Source of the DNA: Lentzea xinjiangensis
GTDB taxonomy: Bacteria; Actinomycetota; Actinomycetes; Mycobacteriales; Pseudonocardiaceae
Direction: 5' to 3'
Assembly (NCBI RefSeq): GCF_900110955.1
Contig: NZ_FOFR01000013.1
Coordinates: 62,001 to 126,000, forward strand
DNA length: 64,000 nucleotides
How positions within the stretch are numbered: the first letter of the stretch is position 1; every line of letters starts with the position of its first letter. Below the pieces are notes generated by a model. That model did no database searches. It was not told the DNA's origin and was given only the letters and a program-made list of their open reading frames with translations. Below, one piece after another: positions 24,288-33,212 of the stretch. A program made the translations under genes and the position numbers.

Positions 24288-24305
24288 ATGTTGACATATC
24301 ATCAA
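24288..24305. promoter_or_regulatory. MarR-type operator (site 6 of 6), at marR and the divergent membrane gene
   Basis: ATGTTGA-CATA-TCATCAA, placed between the divergent genes starting at 24269 (minus) and 24372 (plus). It predicts autoregulation of the MarR gene. Confidence 0.65.
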
Positions 24306-24371
24306 AGCAAGTGTCCTGGACGGTGCCGCACGACTGCCGGCGCCAGGGCGGCGGTGGGACAGGATGGACGC

Positions 24372-24779
24372 ATGAACATCACGGGCAACCGCTCGAAGCG
24401 GCGCATAGGGCACAACCTCGCGGTCGCCGCCGGACTGCTCGCCCTGACCGGTGCCGCGACATGGATCTTCCTGCACCCCCTCATGGGCGCCGCCGACCCG
24501 TCGACGGGCACTCGGACCGGGAACACGGCGGGAGTGATCGCCTGCGGTGCCGCGTTGGTCATGCTCACGGTCGGCGGGACCTTCTTCGTCCGCCCGCTGC
24601 TCGTGGCCCCGGCGGTGGCGCTCTCCTTCACCGCGGTGTGGACCTGGCTGGCCGCCACGAGTGACGACTCGGGCCTCTGGGCTGTCGGAGCGGTGCTCAC
24701 GCTGATCGGGTCGGTCATCGGGACGGCTGTCGTCGCGACGGTCACCCACGCCGTCCGCGTGCGGTTCTCCCGCGGGTGA
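24372..24779 (+). CDS. Four-helix membrane protein of unknown function
   Basis: 135 residues with four hydrophobic segments: NLAVAAGLLALTGAATWIF, GVIACGAALVMLTVGGTFFV, LLVAPAVALSFTAVWTWLA and LWAVGAVLTLIGSVIGTAVV. Both ends are basic, so both probably face the cytoplasm. No transporter signature is recognised. It shares the MarR-type operator with the divergent marR gene, which suggests the same inducer. Confidence 0.65.
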   Translation: MNITGNRSKRRIGHNLAVAAGLLALTGAATWIFLHPLMGAADPSTGTRTGNTAGVIACGAALVMLTVGGTFFVRPLLVAPAVALSFTAVWTWLAATSDDSGLWAVGAVLTLIGSVIGTAVVATVTHAVRVRFSRG

Positions 24780-25312
24780 GAGCCGGCGGCGAGTCGATAC
24801 CGCTCGTGGGCGGGACGACGACTCCCGCGCCCGGTCTTCCTCCGGCCCGGCGGCACGGGTACCGCTCGGGCATCGACCTCGGCACTGCCGCGTCGCAGGC
24901 TCGCTCTTCAGCCACCTTGCCGCCACCAAGCCGCTCCGGTGCCGTCGAATCCGCCCGAGGCCGCGCACCGATGTGCGGCCGGACCGCAAAGTCTTCGTCG
25001 ACCCGGCGTGACCGCTTGCCAACCTCTCGACCGCCGCGCGGGCGTGATCACCCCGGCCAGGTGTGGTGATCACGCCGGAGGGTGCCACCGCGCACCGGGT
25101 GGTCCAGCGCGAGGACCTGGTGGCGCCGCGCTTCGACCGCGTGTTCACCACGTTCTTCCGGGACCCTGACCGCTCGGCGGGTCGCCCGCGGTGACGTGGC
25201 CTCCGCGTCCGCGGTGCCGCGCCTTCGGCGACCCGGCCGCAGTTCCACCCGTTGCCGTGCGTTCCGCGCGGGCAACGCACGAGCCGATCCGCGGGCGATC
25301 CCCGGCGACGGA
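24780..25312. other. 533-bp intergenic region, possible gene remnant
   Basis: No complete gene. A stretch near 25065-25190 reads like coding sequence in one frame (HRVVQREDLVAPRFDRVF) but has no supported start or family. An inverted repeat at 25041-25076 is listed separately. Confidence 0.4.
25041..25076. repeat. Perfect 11-bp inverted repeat
   Basis: GGCGTGATCAC (25041-25051) and GTGATCACGCC (25066-25076), loop 14. Each arm itself contains the palindrome GTGATCAC, so it could be two operator sites or a terminator. Confidence 0.6.
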
Positions 25313-26218
25313 TCAGAGATAACTCACCCCGGTCAACCTCTCCGCCGCACCCCAAAGCCGCCTGCCGACTTCCGGATCGGCCGCTTCCCGGCTGAGCCGG
25401 GCCTCGGCGACCCGGCCGCGGATCTCCCCCAGCCCGGCTGGGCCGAAGAACTCGCCGCCGCGCAGCCCGGGATCGGTCGCCGCGCGCAGCTGCGGCAGCG
25501 CGCCCTGCTCCACGGGCTGGGTCGCGAGCAGGCCGGCCCGCGCGATCACCTCTCCGAGCCGGCCGCGGTGCTCCCAGGCGCGCGGGGTCAGGTTGGTGCG
25601 GGTGACACCGGGGTGGGCCAGGGTGCTGATGACCGGTGACCCGGCGGCGCGCAGCCTGCGGTCGAGCTCCAGGCCGAACACGGTGGTGGCGAGCTTCGAC
25701 CGGCCGTAGGCGGTGGCGGCCCGGTAGCCGCGTTCGAACATCAGGTCGTCGAAGTCCAGGTGGGCTCCCCTGTGGGTGATCGAGCTGAGGTTGACCACCC
25801 TCGCCCCGCCCGCCGCGGTGAGGGCGTCCAGCAGCAGGCCGGTCAGCGCGAAGTGGCCCAGCAGGTTGGTGCCGAGCTGGAGCTCGAAGCCGTCGGCGGA
25901 GGTGCGGCGAGGCCCGAGCAGCACCACGCCGGCGTTGTTGACGAGCAGGTCGACCGCCGGGTGGTCGGCGGCCAGGCCCGCGGCGAAGGCGCGCACGGAG
26001 GCGAGGGACGCGAGGTCCAGCTCGCGCACCTCGGTGGAGCCCGCCATGCCGCGGGCGGCCTCCTCGCCCGCGGCGGTGTTGCGCACGGCCAGCACGACGT
26101 GCGCGCCGCGGCGGGCCAGCTCGGTGGCGGTGACGAGGCCGAGGCCGGAGTTCGCGCCGGTCACGACGGCGACTCGGCCGTTCTGGTCCGGGATGAGGTC
26201 GGTGGTCCATGCCGTCAT
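25313..26218 (-). CDS. Short-chain dehydrogenase (WW-domain oxidoreductase/retinol dehydrogenase-like)
   Basis: 301 residues, classical SDR. The cofactor loop is VAVVTGANSGLGLVTATEL, the structural motif LLVNNAG, the catalytic Ser is in VVNLSSITHRG and the YxxxK pair in AYGRSKLATTVF. The basic residue after the second strand (AVRNTAAGEEAA) suggests NADP(H). The substrate is unknown. It is divergent from the XRE/MmyB-type regulator at 26350, and the palindrome between them (26300-26314) suggests that regulator controls it, a very common pairing in actinobacteria. The ATG follows AGGAG. Confidence 0.85.
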   Translation of the reverse strand: MTAWTTDLIPDQNGRVAVVTGANSGLGLVTATELARRGAHVVLAVRNTAAGEEAARGMAGSTEVRELDLASLASVRAFAAGLAADHPAVDLLVNNAGVVLLGPRRTSADGFELQLGTNLLGHFALTGLLLDALTAAGGARVVNLSSITHRGAHLDFDDLMFERGYRAATAYGRSKLATTVFGLELDRRLRAAGSPVISTLAHPGVTRTNLTPRAWEHRGRLGEVIARAGLLATQPVEQGALPQLRAATDPGLRGGEFFGPAGLGEIRGRVAEARLSREAADPEVGRRLWGAAERLTGVSYL

Positions 26219-26299
26219 CTGTGGCTCCTGGGGCGTGTCGGGGGTGTCGTCGGCGACGCTAGGAGCGCTCGGCGGGAACTCGGTCGTTCCCGGTTGCCC

Positions 26300-26314
26300 A
26301 GGTCTGGCAGACCT
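26300..26314. promoter_or_regulatory. Palindrome in the SDR/regulator divergent promoter
   Basis: AGGTCT-GGC-AGACCT, perfect 6-bp arms, placed between starts at 26218 (minus) and 26350 (plus). It is a candidate operator of the regulator at 26350. Confidence 0.5.
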
Positions 26315-26349
26315 ACCTTCGGCCACCGGCGCGACGGCACACTGGTGAC

Positions 26350-27213
26350 ATGGACAGCCCTCATCCGCACGCACGTGAGCTCGGGGAGTTCCTGCGCGCC
26401 CGCCGCGGCCGGCTGCGCCCGCACGACGTGGGACTCGAGCCGGGCGGCCGGCGCAAGGTCAGCGGGCTGCGGCGCGAGGAGCTCGCGCTGCTGGCCGGGC
26501 TGAGCACCGACTACTACCAGCGGGTGGAGCAGGGCCGGGACGTGCGCCCGTCCGACGACGTGCTGGACGCGATCGCCGGGGCGCTCGGCCTCGACGACGG
26601 AGAGCGCCGGCACCTGTTCACGCTGGCCCGCGCCGCCCGGCGGCCGGTGCCCGCGCGGGTGAACCGCGCCCCCGAACGCGTGCCGGACAGCACCCGGCGG
26701 CTGCTGCGGGTGATGGACACCCCCGCGCTCGTGCTCGGCAGGCACCTCGACCTGCTCGACTGGAACCCGGCGGCCGAGGCACTGCTCGGCTCACCGGAGG
26801 ACTACTCGCCCGACCGCCTCAACATGCTGCTGCTGATGTTCGGCGACGCGCTCACCCCCGAGCGGAGCTGCCCGCACTGGGAGCAGCAGGCCTTGGACTA
26901 CATCGGCATGATGCGCACCGCCGTCGCCGCGGACCCCACCCACCCGCGGGCCACCGCGATCGTCGGTGAGCTGAGCATCCGCAGCGCCGAGTTCCGCCGG
27001 CTGTGGGCCCGGCACGACGTGCGCGAGTCGGTCAGCGGTACGAAGACCTTCCACGTCCCCGAGGTGGGCGACATCACCCTGGACTGGGACACCTACCCCC
27101 TGCCGGGCAACCCGGGACCGGTCATGCTGATCTACACCGCGGAGGAGGGCAGCGCGGACGCCGACCGGCTGCGGCTCCTCACGTCGTTGCGCGCGACGCG
27201 CTCGCGAGGGTGA
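26350..27213 (+). CDS. XRE-family regulator with MmyB-like ligand-binding domain
   Basis: 287 residues. The N-terminal helix-turn-helix (RKVSGLRREELALLAGLSTD, then YYQRVEQGRDVRPSD) is followed by the MmyB-type PAS-like domain (DTPALVLGRHLDLLDWNPAA, then SAEFRRLWARHDVRE, then HPEVGDITLDW-like strand). This group commonly represses a neighbouring divergent oxidoreductase and may bind a fatty acid or other small ligand. The ATG at 26350 has no clear ribosome-binding site. Confidence 0.85.
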   Translation: MDSPHPHARELGEFLRARRGRLRPHDVGLEPGGRRKVSGLRREELALLAGLSTDYYQRVEQGRDVRPSDDVLDAIAGALGLDDGERRHLFTLARAARRPVPARVNRAPERVPDSTRRLLRVMDTPALVLGRHLDLLDWNPAAEALLGSPEDYSPDRLNMLLLMFGDALTPERSCPHWEQQALDYIGMMRTAVAADPTHPRATAIVGELSIRSAEFRRLWARHDVRESVSGTKTFHVPEVGDITLDWDTYPLPGNPGPVMLIYTAEEGSADADRLRLLTSLRATRSRG

Positions 27214-27261
27214 CCTCCACGAGCTTGCCCGATCATCCTGCGAACGGAGAACATCGACGGC

Positions 27262-28125
27262 GTGGATGAACTGCGCGCGTTGCTCGCCAAGCACGCCCGG
27301 CCCGACCTGACCACGCCCATCGAGGACGTCCTGGTCTCCAGGACGACCGCGGGCGGTCCGCCGGTGCCGTCGATGACCGGCACGATCCTCGCGTTCGTCG
27401 CCCAGGGCCGCAAACGCATCGCGCTGGGCGACCGCGTCCACGACTACCGGGCCGGGCAGTACCTGGTGGCCTCGGTCGACCTGCCGATCACCGGCAACTA
27501 CGTGGACGTCAGCCCGGCGGAGCCCGCGCTCGGCATCGGCCTGGTCCTGCGTCCGGACCAGGTCGCCGAACTGGTGCTGCGCAACGACCTGCCGAGGGAG
27601 ACCCGCACCCCGGAGGGCCTGGCCGTCAGCGACGCCACCCCGGAGCTGGCCGACGCCGTGACGAGGCTCGCGCGGCTGCTGGACAGCCCGCGGGACGCAC
27701 GGGCGCTCGCCCCGCTGGTCAAGCAGGAGATCCTGTGGCGGGTGATGACCGGCGAGCAGGGCGCCGCCGTCCGCCAGCTCGGGGTGCGGGACAGCGGGCT
27801 GAGCCACATCTCCAGGGCCGTGCGGTGGATCCGGGAGAACTACGCCGAGTCGTTCAAGGTGGAGAACGTCGCGCGGGTCGCGGGCATGAGCGAGTCGGCG
27901 TTCTACCGCAACTTCCAGGCCGTCACCGCGATGAGCCCGATCCAGTTCCAGAAGCAGATCCGGTTGCAGGAAGCCCGGTTGCTGCTCGCGACCAGCCGGG
28001 ACGTGACCGGCGTGAGCCACCGCGTCGGCTACGACAGCCCGTCGCAGTTCAGCCGCGAGTACCGCCGCCAGTTCGGCACGACGCCGAGCCGCGACGCGAC
28101 GCTCAGGCCGCGATCCGTTCTCTGA
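27262..28125 (+). CDS. AraC-family transcriptional regulator
   Basis: 287 residues: an N-terminal AraC_N cupin-like domain (VPSMTGTILAFVAQGRKRI, then YLVASVDLPITGNYVD) and a C-terminal double helix-turn-helix (FKVENVARVAGMSESAFYRN, then VTGVSHRVGYDSPSQFSREY). This subgroup often regulates adjacent oxidoreductases, here perhaps the SDR at 25313 or a gene outside. The GTG start at 27262 has GGAG 14 bases upstream, which is a long spacing. The 3' end overlaps the convergent membrane-protein gene by 23 bp. Confidence 0.85.
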   Translation: MDELRALLAKHARPDLTTPIEDVLVSRTTAGGPPVPSMTGTILAFVAQGRKRIALGDRVHDYRAGQYLVASVDLPITGNYVDVSPAEPALGIGLVLRPDQVAELVLRNDLPRETRTPEGLAVSDATPELADAVTRLARLLDSPRDARALAPLVKQEILWRVMTGEQGAAVRQLGVRDSGLSHISRAVRWIRENYAESFKVENVARVAGMSESAFYRNFQAVTAMSPIQFQKQIRLQEARLLLATSRDVTGVSHRVGYDSPSQFSREYRRQFGTTPSRDATLRPRSVL

Positions 28126-29284
28126 CGGCCAGGTACACCGCGCGGACCTCCAGCGTCCGCTCGACCTTCTCGATCACGGGAGCGAAGAACTGGCGGCGGT
28201 GCTCGGCGTCGCTCATCGAGATGACCGCGAAGTACATGCTGCCGAACGCGGCGAACAGCGTCGCGTTGCGCAGCATCGCCGACGGCACACCGGGGACCAC
28301 CGACTCCTTCGCCGGCGACCCGATCCACTGCTCGGCGACCTCCGGCGTGACCACGATCAGTCCCAGCACGACGAAGAACGAGAACAGCGCGAGCCCCACC
28401 ACCGCCGCCTGCACGAGCTGGCGGATCGCGAGCACCACCAGCAGGTTGCGCAACTGCCGGCCGTTGAGCTTCTTGGCCTGCAACGGTTCCGCGATCTCCA
28501 CACCGGACAGGGGCGTGCCCTTGCAGGCGAGCGCCAGCACCTCCGGCCGCAGGTCCTGCTCGACCCTGCCGATCTCGTCGCGCAGCCGGGCGGCCGCGGC
28601 GAGCACGGTGATCGCGGCGAACAGCAGCACGATCAGGCTGACCCGCGGCCACCTCAGCCGGTCCATCGCCTGCCACAGCTCGCCGGTGAAGAACAGGAAC
28701 AGCGTCACGAACAGCATCGGCGGCAACGCCCTGCCGAGCAGGTGCACGCTGTTGCGCAGGTCTTGGATCGTGTGCCGGATAGCGGCTTTCAGCAACGCGC
28801 CCAGCCCGTAGGTGGTGGCCAGCATGGTGGCCACGAACGCGAGCCCGAAGAAGATGGCGAACCACACCAGGGCGCCCCACACCGAACCGGGTGCCGGGTC
28901 ACCCGCCGGCGCGGTGACCCGGTTGTCGATGGCGAACTGCACCAACGGCGTGATCACCGGCATCGCCGCGTAGAGCACGAGCACCAGCACCGTCGCGCGC
29001 GGCGAGAAGCTCGGCATCCGCCGCACGAACACCGAGAGCAGCACCCACGCGAACACCGTCACCGCGACGACCACCCCGAGCAGCACCCACCGCGACAGCC
29101 CGGACGACTGCTGCAGCACGAGCCACGCGAGGCTGCCGGCCGCCACGAACGCCAGCGCGGGCAGCATCCGCGGCAGCACGTGCGAGCGGAAGCCGTAGCC
29201 CTCGATCATGGTCGGCGCACCCTGCCGGACGAACCACTGCTCGGTCCGCCGCACCACCTCCGAGGGAACCATGGCGTGGATCAT
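28103..29284 (-). CDS. Multi-pass membrane protein of unknown function
   Basis: 393 residues with about eight hydrophobic segments: residues 38-60, 65-88, 95-115, 133-160, 185-205 and 214-232, then near 285-320 and 338-358. Soluble parts lie between (RDEIGRVEQDLRPEVLALA) and at the C terminus (DAEHRRQFFAPVIEKVERTL). No channel or transporter motif is recognised. It begins 3 bp after the stop of the broken SDR gene, so it was probably cotranscribed with it. The ATG at 29284 follows GGTGAGG. Confidence 0.65.
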   Translation of the reverse strand: MIHAMVPSEVVRRTEQWFVRQGAPTMIEGYGFRSHVLPRMLPALAFVAAGSLAWLVLQQSSGLSRWVLLGVVVAVTVFAWVLLSVFVRRMPSFSPRATVLVLVLYAAMPVITPLVQFAIDNRVTAPAGDPAPGSVWGALVWFAIFFGLAFVATMLATTYGLGALLKAAIRHTIQDLRNSVHLLGRALPPMLFVTLFLFFTGELWQAMDRLRWPRVSLIVLLFAAITVLAAAARLRDEIGRVEQDLRPEVLALACKGTPLSGVEIAEPLQAKKLNGRQLRNLLVVLAIRQLVQAAVVGLALFSFFVVLGLIVVTPEVAEQWIGSPAKESVVPGVPSAMLRNATLFAAFGSMYFAVISMSDAEHRRQFFAPVIEKVERTLEVRAVYLAVRERIAA

Positions 29285-29287
29285 GCC

Positions 29288-30177
29288 TCACCGCTCGAAG
29301 AACCGTGCCATCACGCTGAAGTAGTGCGTCGGGGCGATGCGCGCGAGCGCGTCGAACACGTAGGCGTCCGGTCCGACCAGGATCCGCGCCTTGCCCCGCT
29401 CGACGCCGCGGTGGATGATCTCGGCCGCCCTGTCCGCGGTGGTGAGCGCGATCTTGTCGAAGTCCGCGGCGAGCTGCTCCAGCGAGCGGCCCTTCCCGTC
29501 GGGATCGGTGTGGATGCGGGCGTTGCGGACGATGTTGGTCTTGATGCCGCCGGGGTGCACGGTGACGGCGGAGACGCCCGTGCCGCGCAGCTCCTGGCGC
29601 GGACGATGTTGGTCTTGATGCCGCCGGGGTGCACGGTGACGGCGGAGACGCCCGTGCCGCGCAGCTCCTGGCGCAGCGAGTCGGTGAAGCCGCGGACGGC
29701 GAACTTCGCGGCGCAGTAAGCGCTGTTCTTCGGGATGCCCAGCAGTCCGTAGACGCTGGAGGTGTTCACGACCACGCCGTAGTTCTGCTCGACGAGCTGC
29801 GGCAGGAACGCGCGCGTCCCGTTGACCACGCCCCAGTAGTTGATGTCGAACAGCCAGGAGTCGTCCTCCGGCACGGAGTTCAGCACGGTCGTGGAGGTGG
29901 CGACGCCCGCGTTGTTGAACACCGCCGCGAGCGGCAGGTCCAGCCAGGCCCGGACCTCCGCGGCGAACCGCCCCACGTCCTCCGCGTCCCGCACGTCGAG
30001 GACCCGGCTGAGCACCGGGCCTCTCAGCGACGCGGCGGTCTCGCCGAGACCCACCGCGTCGACGTCGGCGATGACCACCGGCGAGCCGAGCCGGGACAGC
30101 CGCTGGGCGAGGCTGCGGCCGATTCCCGACGCGGCTCCGGTGATCACGGCCGGGCGGCCCGCGATCTTGCGCATCAT
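29288..30177 (-). pseudogene. Short-chain dehydrogenase disrupted by a 74-bp tandem duplication
   Basis: The first part reads as a normal SDR: AVITGAASGIGRSLAQRL, AAVFNNAG, Ser in VVVNTSSVYG and AYCAAKFAVRGF. After TVHPGGIKTNIVR the sequence re-enters a second copy of the same 74 bp (29526-29599 and 29600-29673). Because 74 is not a multiple of three, the frame shifts. Removing one copy restores a single frame that continues through NARIHTDPDGKGRSLEQL to the end at 29288, about 271 residues in all. The ATG at 30177 follows AGGAG. The exact duplication points to a very recent event or an assembly artefact. Confidence 0.85.
29526..29673. repeat. Perfect 74-bp tandem duplication inside the SDR gene
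   Basis: Bases 29526-29599 are repeated without change at 29600-29673. The junctions share only a GC dinucleotide. The event causes the frameshift in the SDR. Confidence 0.95.
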
Positions 30178-30212
30178 GTGGTGCTCCTGTCGTCGCGACG
30201 GCGGAGCCCACG

Positions 30213-31883
30213 TTAGCGGCGCAGCTCGGGGAACTGGTCGTCGCGCCACTCCCCCGCCTGCCCGCCGCCGTTCTCCTCGCGGACGCGCAGGTCGACGCGG
30301 CGGATCTTGCCGGACACGGTCTTGGGCAGCTCGATGAACTCCAGCCGCCGGATCCGCTGGAACGGCGCCAGGTTCTCCCGGGCGTGCCGCAGGATCTGCA
30401 GCGCCGTCTCGCGGTCCGGCTCCCAGCCCGCGCTCAGCGCCACGTAGGCCTTGGGCACCGCGAGCCGCAGCGGGTCCGGCGAGGGCACGACAGCGGCCTC
30501 CGTCACCGCCGGGTGCTCGATCAGCACGCTCTCCAGCTCGAACGGCGAGATCTTGTAGTCCGACGCCTTGAAGACGTCGTCGGTGCGGCCGATGTAGAAC
30601 AGGTAGCCGTCCTCGTCGCGGCTCGCGATGTCACCGGTGTGGTAGTAGCCGCCGGCCATCGCCTCGGCGTTGCGCTCCTCGTCGCCGTAGTAGCCGACCA
30701 TCAACGACATCGGCCGGTCCGCGAGGTCGACGCAGATCTCGCCCTCCTCGGCCGGCTCACCGGTGATCGGGTCGACGAGCACCACCGGAACGCCCTGCAA
30801 CGGCCGCCCCATCGAGCCGGGTTTCACCTCCGCGCCGGGCACGTTGCCGACCGACAGCGTGGTCTCGGTCTGCCCGAAGCCGTCCCGCAGCGTGAGGCCC
30901 CACTGCTGCCGGACCTGGTCGACCACCTCGGGGTTGAGCGGCTCACCGGCGGCAACGACCTCGCGCAGCGCGCCCGGTCCGCCGCTGAGGTCGGCCTTGA
31001 TCAGCATGCGCCAGACGGTGGGCGGCGCGCAGAACGTCGTGACGCCCCTGTCCCGGATCTGGCCGAGCAGCGCGGCGGCGTCGAACCGGGTGTAGTTGTG
31101 CAGGAAGATCGTCGCCTCGGCGATCCACGGCGCGAAGAAGCAGCTCCAGGCGTGCTTGGCCCAGCCGGGTGAGCTGATGTTGAGGTGCACGTCGCCCGGC
31201 CGCACGCCGATCCAGCGCATCGTCGTGAGGTGCCCGACCGGGTACGAGACCTGGGTGTGCTCGACGAGCTTCGGGCGGCTGGTCGTGCCGGAGGTGAAGT
31301 ACAGCAGCAGCCTGTCGCCGGGACCGGTCCGCGGGTGCGGCAGCGGCCCGTCCGGCACGCCGGCCGTCTCGGCGAAGTCCAGCCACCCCGCCGCCGTGCC
31401 GCCGACGGCGATCAGCACGGTGCCCTCCGCCTTGGGCACGCCCTCGAACTTGGGGGCGTCCTCGGCGCGTGCGACGACGTGCCGCACGGCGCCGCGCGCG
31501 AGCCGGTCGGCGAGGTCGGAGGACCCGAGGGCGGTGGTGGTCGGCATGACCACCGCGCCGAGCTTCATCACCGCGAGCATCGACTCCCACAGCTCCACGC
31601 GGTTGCCGAGCATGATCAGCACGCTGTCGCCCCTGCCGACGCCGTGCGACGCGAGCCAGCGCGCGACGCGGTTGGACCGGCGGCGCATCTCGTCGTAGGA
31701 GTAGGCGCGCCCGGAGCCGTCCTCCTCCACGATGTGCAACGCCGTGGTGCCGTTGCCTTCGGCGATGACGTCGAACCAGTCGTGCGCCCAGTTGAAGCTG
31801 CCGGCGAAACTCGGCCAGCGGAATGACTCGGGGTCGGTGAGCATGAGATCGCGCGCGGCGCGGTAGGTGTCGTGAGCAGACAT
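30213..31883 (-). CDS. AMP-dependent acyl-CoA synthetase (medium-chain type)
   Basis: 556-residue ANL-superfamily ligase that activates a carboxylic acid as acyl-AMP and then acyl-CoA. The P-loop-like motif is LLLYFTSGTTSRPKLVEHT, followed by the adenylate site region RDGFGQTETT, the hinge YHTGDIASRDEDGYLFYIGR and the C-terminal catalytic Lys in LPKTVSGKIRR. The layout resembles medium-chain (MACS) enzymes; the chain length cannot be read. The start is certain: AAGGAGGA before the ATG at 31883. It is divergent from the GAF-LuxR regulator at 31951, a likely controller. Confidence 0.88.
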   Translation of the reverse strand: MSAHDTYRAARDLMLTDPESFRWPSFAGSFNWAHDWFDVIAEGNGTTALHIVEEDGSGRAYSYDEMRRRSNRVARWLASHGVGRGDSVLIMLGNRVELWESMLAVMKLGAVVMPTTTALGSSDLADRLARGAVRHVVARAEDAPKFEGVPKAEGTVLIAVGGTAAGWLDFAETAGVPDGPLPHPRTGPGDRLLLYFTSGTTSRPKLVEHTQVSYPVGHLTTMRWIGVRPGDVHLNISSPGWAKHAWSCFFAPWIAEATIFLHNYTRFDAAALLGQIRDRGVTTFCAPPTVWRMLIKADLSGGPGALREVVAAGEPLNPEVVDQVRQQWGLTLRDGFGQTETTLSVGNVPGAEVKPGSMGRPLQGVPVVLVDPITGEPAEEGEICVDLADRPMSLMVGYYGDEERNAEAMAGGYYHTGDIASRDEDGYLFYIGRTDDVFKASDYKISPFELESVLIEHPAVTEAAVVPSPDPLRLAVPKAYVALSAGWEPDRETALQILRHARENLAPFQRIRRLEFIELPKTVSGKIRRVDLRVREENGGGQAGEWRDDQFPELRR

Positions 31884-31936
31884 CGATGTCCTCCTTCGCT
31901 GGTGCAGAGGGTGGGGAGGACGGGCGACGCCGGGAT

Positions 31937-31952
31937 ACCCCCGGACGGGGGT
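31937..31952. promoter_or_regulatory. Palindrome between acyl-CoA synthetase and GAF-LuxR regulator genes
   Basis: ACCCCC-GGAC-GGGGGT, perfect 6-bp arms, located between divergent starts at 31883 and 31951. It touches the GTG at 31951, which makes the later GTG at 31969 a possible true start. Confidence 0.5.
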
Positions 31953-32757
31953 GCACCCCTTTTCGAGGGTGCTCGCGTGGACGACACTGCACGGCGTGCT
32001 GCCAGACCGCTTCGAGGCGCTCCTGCCGCAACGCCTCGACATGCTCCGCCGGGCCACCGGCCTGCCCGTCGTGTTCGGCGGCGCCGTCACGCCCGGCCGT
32101 CCCTTGGTGCTGAGCAGCTTCTTCGGCACGCACGGCACGTCGTTGCACGGGTTGCGGGTCGGCACCGGCCGCGGCCTGGGCGGCACGGCGATCGCGATGG
32201 GCACGGCGGTCCGCGTGAACGACTACGCGGCGACCCGCGCGATCACGCACGAGTTCGACCAGATGGTGGTCGTCGACGAACGGCTGACGTCGGTGTTCGC
32301 CTACCCGGTGACGGTGCGCGGCACCGTGCGCGGCGTGCTCTACGGTGCCGTGCGCGGGCAGTCGACCGTCGGCGACCGGGCGATCAGGACGGCCGGCGTC
32401 ATCGCACAGGGCTTCGCGGGGGACCTGGACATGCCTTCACTGCACACGCAAGCCGCTCTGCGCGAACTCGCGGAGGTCGCCAAGCTCGTCGGCGATCCGG
32501 TGCTGCGCGAGCGGCTCCGCAAGGTGCACCAGGACCTCGGTGGCGAGTCCCCGATCGCCGTGCCGACGGGGCTGACCCCGCGCGAGCTCGATGCGCTGCG
32601 GCTGGCCGCGGTCGGTGGATCGAACCGGGAGATCGCCGCCGAGCTCGGGCTGAGCACCGAGACCGTCAAGGCCTACCTCCGGGGCGCGATGCGCAAGCTG
32701 GGGGTGCACAACAGAACCGCCGCCGTCCACGCGGCGAGGTTGACGGGAGCGCTCTGA
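31951..32757 (+). CDS. GAF-domain LuxR-family regulator
   Basis: 268 residues. A GAF domain (about 25-165: LRVGTGRGLGGTAIAMGTAV, then SVFAYPVTVRGTVRGVLYGA) precedes a LuxR helix-turn-helix (LTPRELDALRLAAVGGSNRE, then STETVKAYLRGAMRKLGV). This arrangement is usual next to acyl-CoA synthetase genes, where the GAF domain may sense an acid or its CoA ester (inference). GTG 31951 and GTG 31969 are both possible starts; neither has a clear ribosome-binding site. The next gene starts at the base right after its stop. Confidence 0.8.
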   Translation: MHPFSRVLAWTTLHGVLPDRFEALLPQRLDMLRRATGLPVVFGGAVTPGRPLVLSSFFGTHGTSLHGLRVGTGRGLGGTAIAMGTAVRVNDYAATRAITHEFDQMVVVDERLTSVFAYPVTVRGTVRGVLYGAVRGQSTVGDRAIRTAGVIAQGFAGDLDMPSLHTQAALRELAEVAKLVGDPVLRERLRKVHQDLGGESPIAVPTGLTPRELDALRLAAVGGSNREIAAELGLSTETVKAYLRGAMRKLGVHNRTAAVHAARLTGAL

Positions 32758-33180
32758 ATGCCGTGGCAGCAGAAGGCCGTGATCGGCGTCGATCGGCTGT
32801 TGTACAGGCTGACCGGCGGCAGGGTCACCCTCGTCTCGTTCAGCGGGCAGACCGGCCTGACGCTGATCACCGTCGGCGCCAAGTCCGGTGCGCGGCGCGA
32901 GAACCAGGTCCAGTACGTGGCCGACGGTGCCTCGATGCTCGTCGTCGGTTCGAACTGGGGCAAGCCGCACCACCCCGCGTGGACCGCGAACCTGCTCAAG
33001 AACCCCGACGTCCGGGTGAACGTGCGCGGCGAGGTCCGCGACGTGCGGGCGGAGCTGCTCGCCGGGGCCGAGCGGGAAGCGGCCTGGCGCAAGATGGTGG
33101 CGGCGTGGCCCGCGTTCGAGGACTACGTCGAGCGGTCAGGGGGCCGCGAGCTGCGGGTCTTCCGCCTCACCCCGCGCTGA
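32758..33180 (+). CDS. Deazaflavin (F420)-dependent nitroreductase-family protein
   Basis: 140 residues of the Ddn-like split-barrel family. Recognisable parts are LTLITVGAKSGARRENQVQY, MLVVGSNWGKPHHPAWTANL and NPDVRVNVRGEV. Members use F420 to reduce nitroimidazoles or quinones and lie at the membrane face. The ATG directly follows the TGA of the regulator gene, so expression is coupled. Quinone protection fits the oxidative theme of nearby genes, but that is inference. Confidence 0.88.
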   Translation: MPWQQKAVIGVDRLLYRLTGGRVTLVSFSGQTGLTLITVGAKSGARRENQVQYVADGASMLVVGSNWGKPHHPAWTANLLKNPDVRVNVRGEVRDVRAELLAGAEREAAWRKMVAAWPAFEDYVERSGGRELRVFRLTPR

Positions 33181-33212
33181 GCCGCACGCGGCCGCGGCGC
33201 CGGGCGCCGGCC

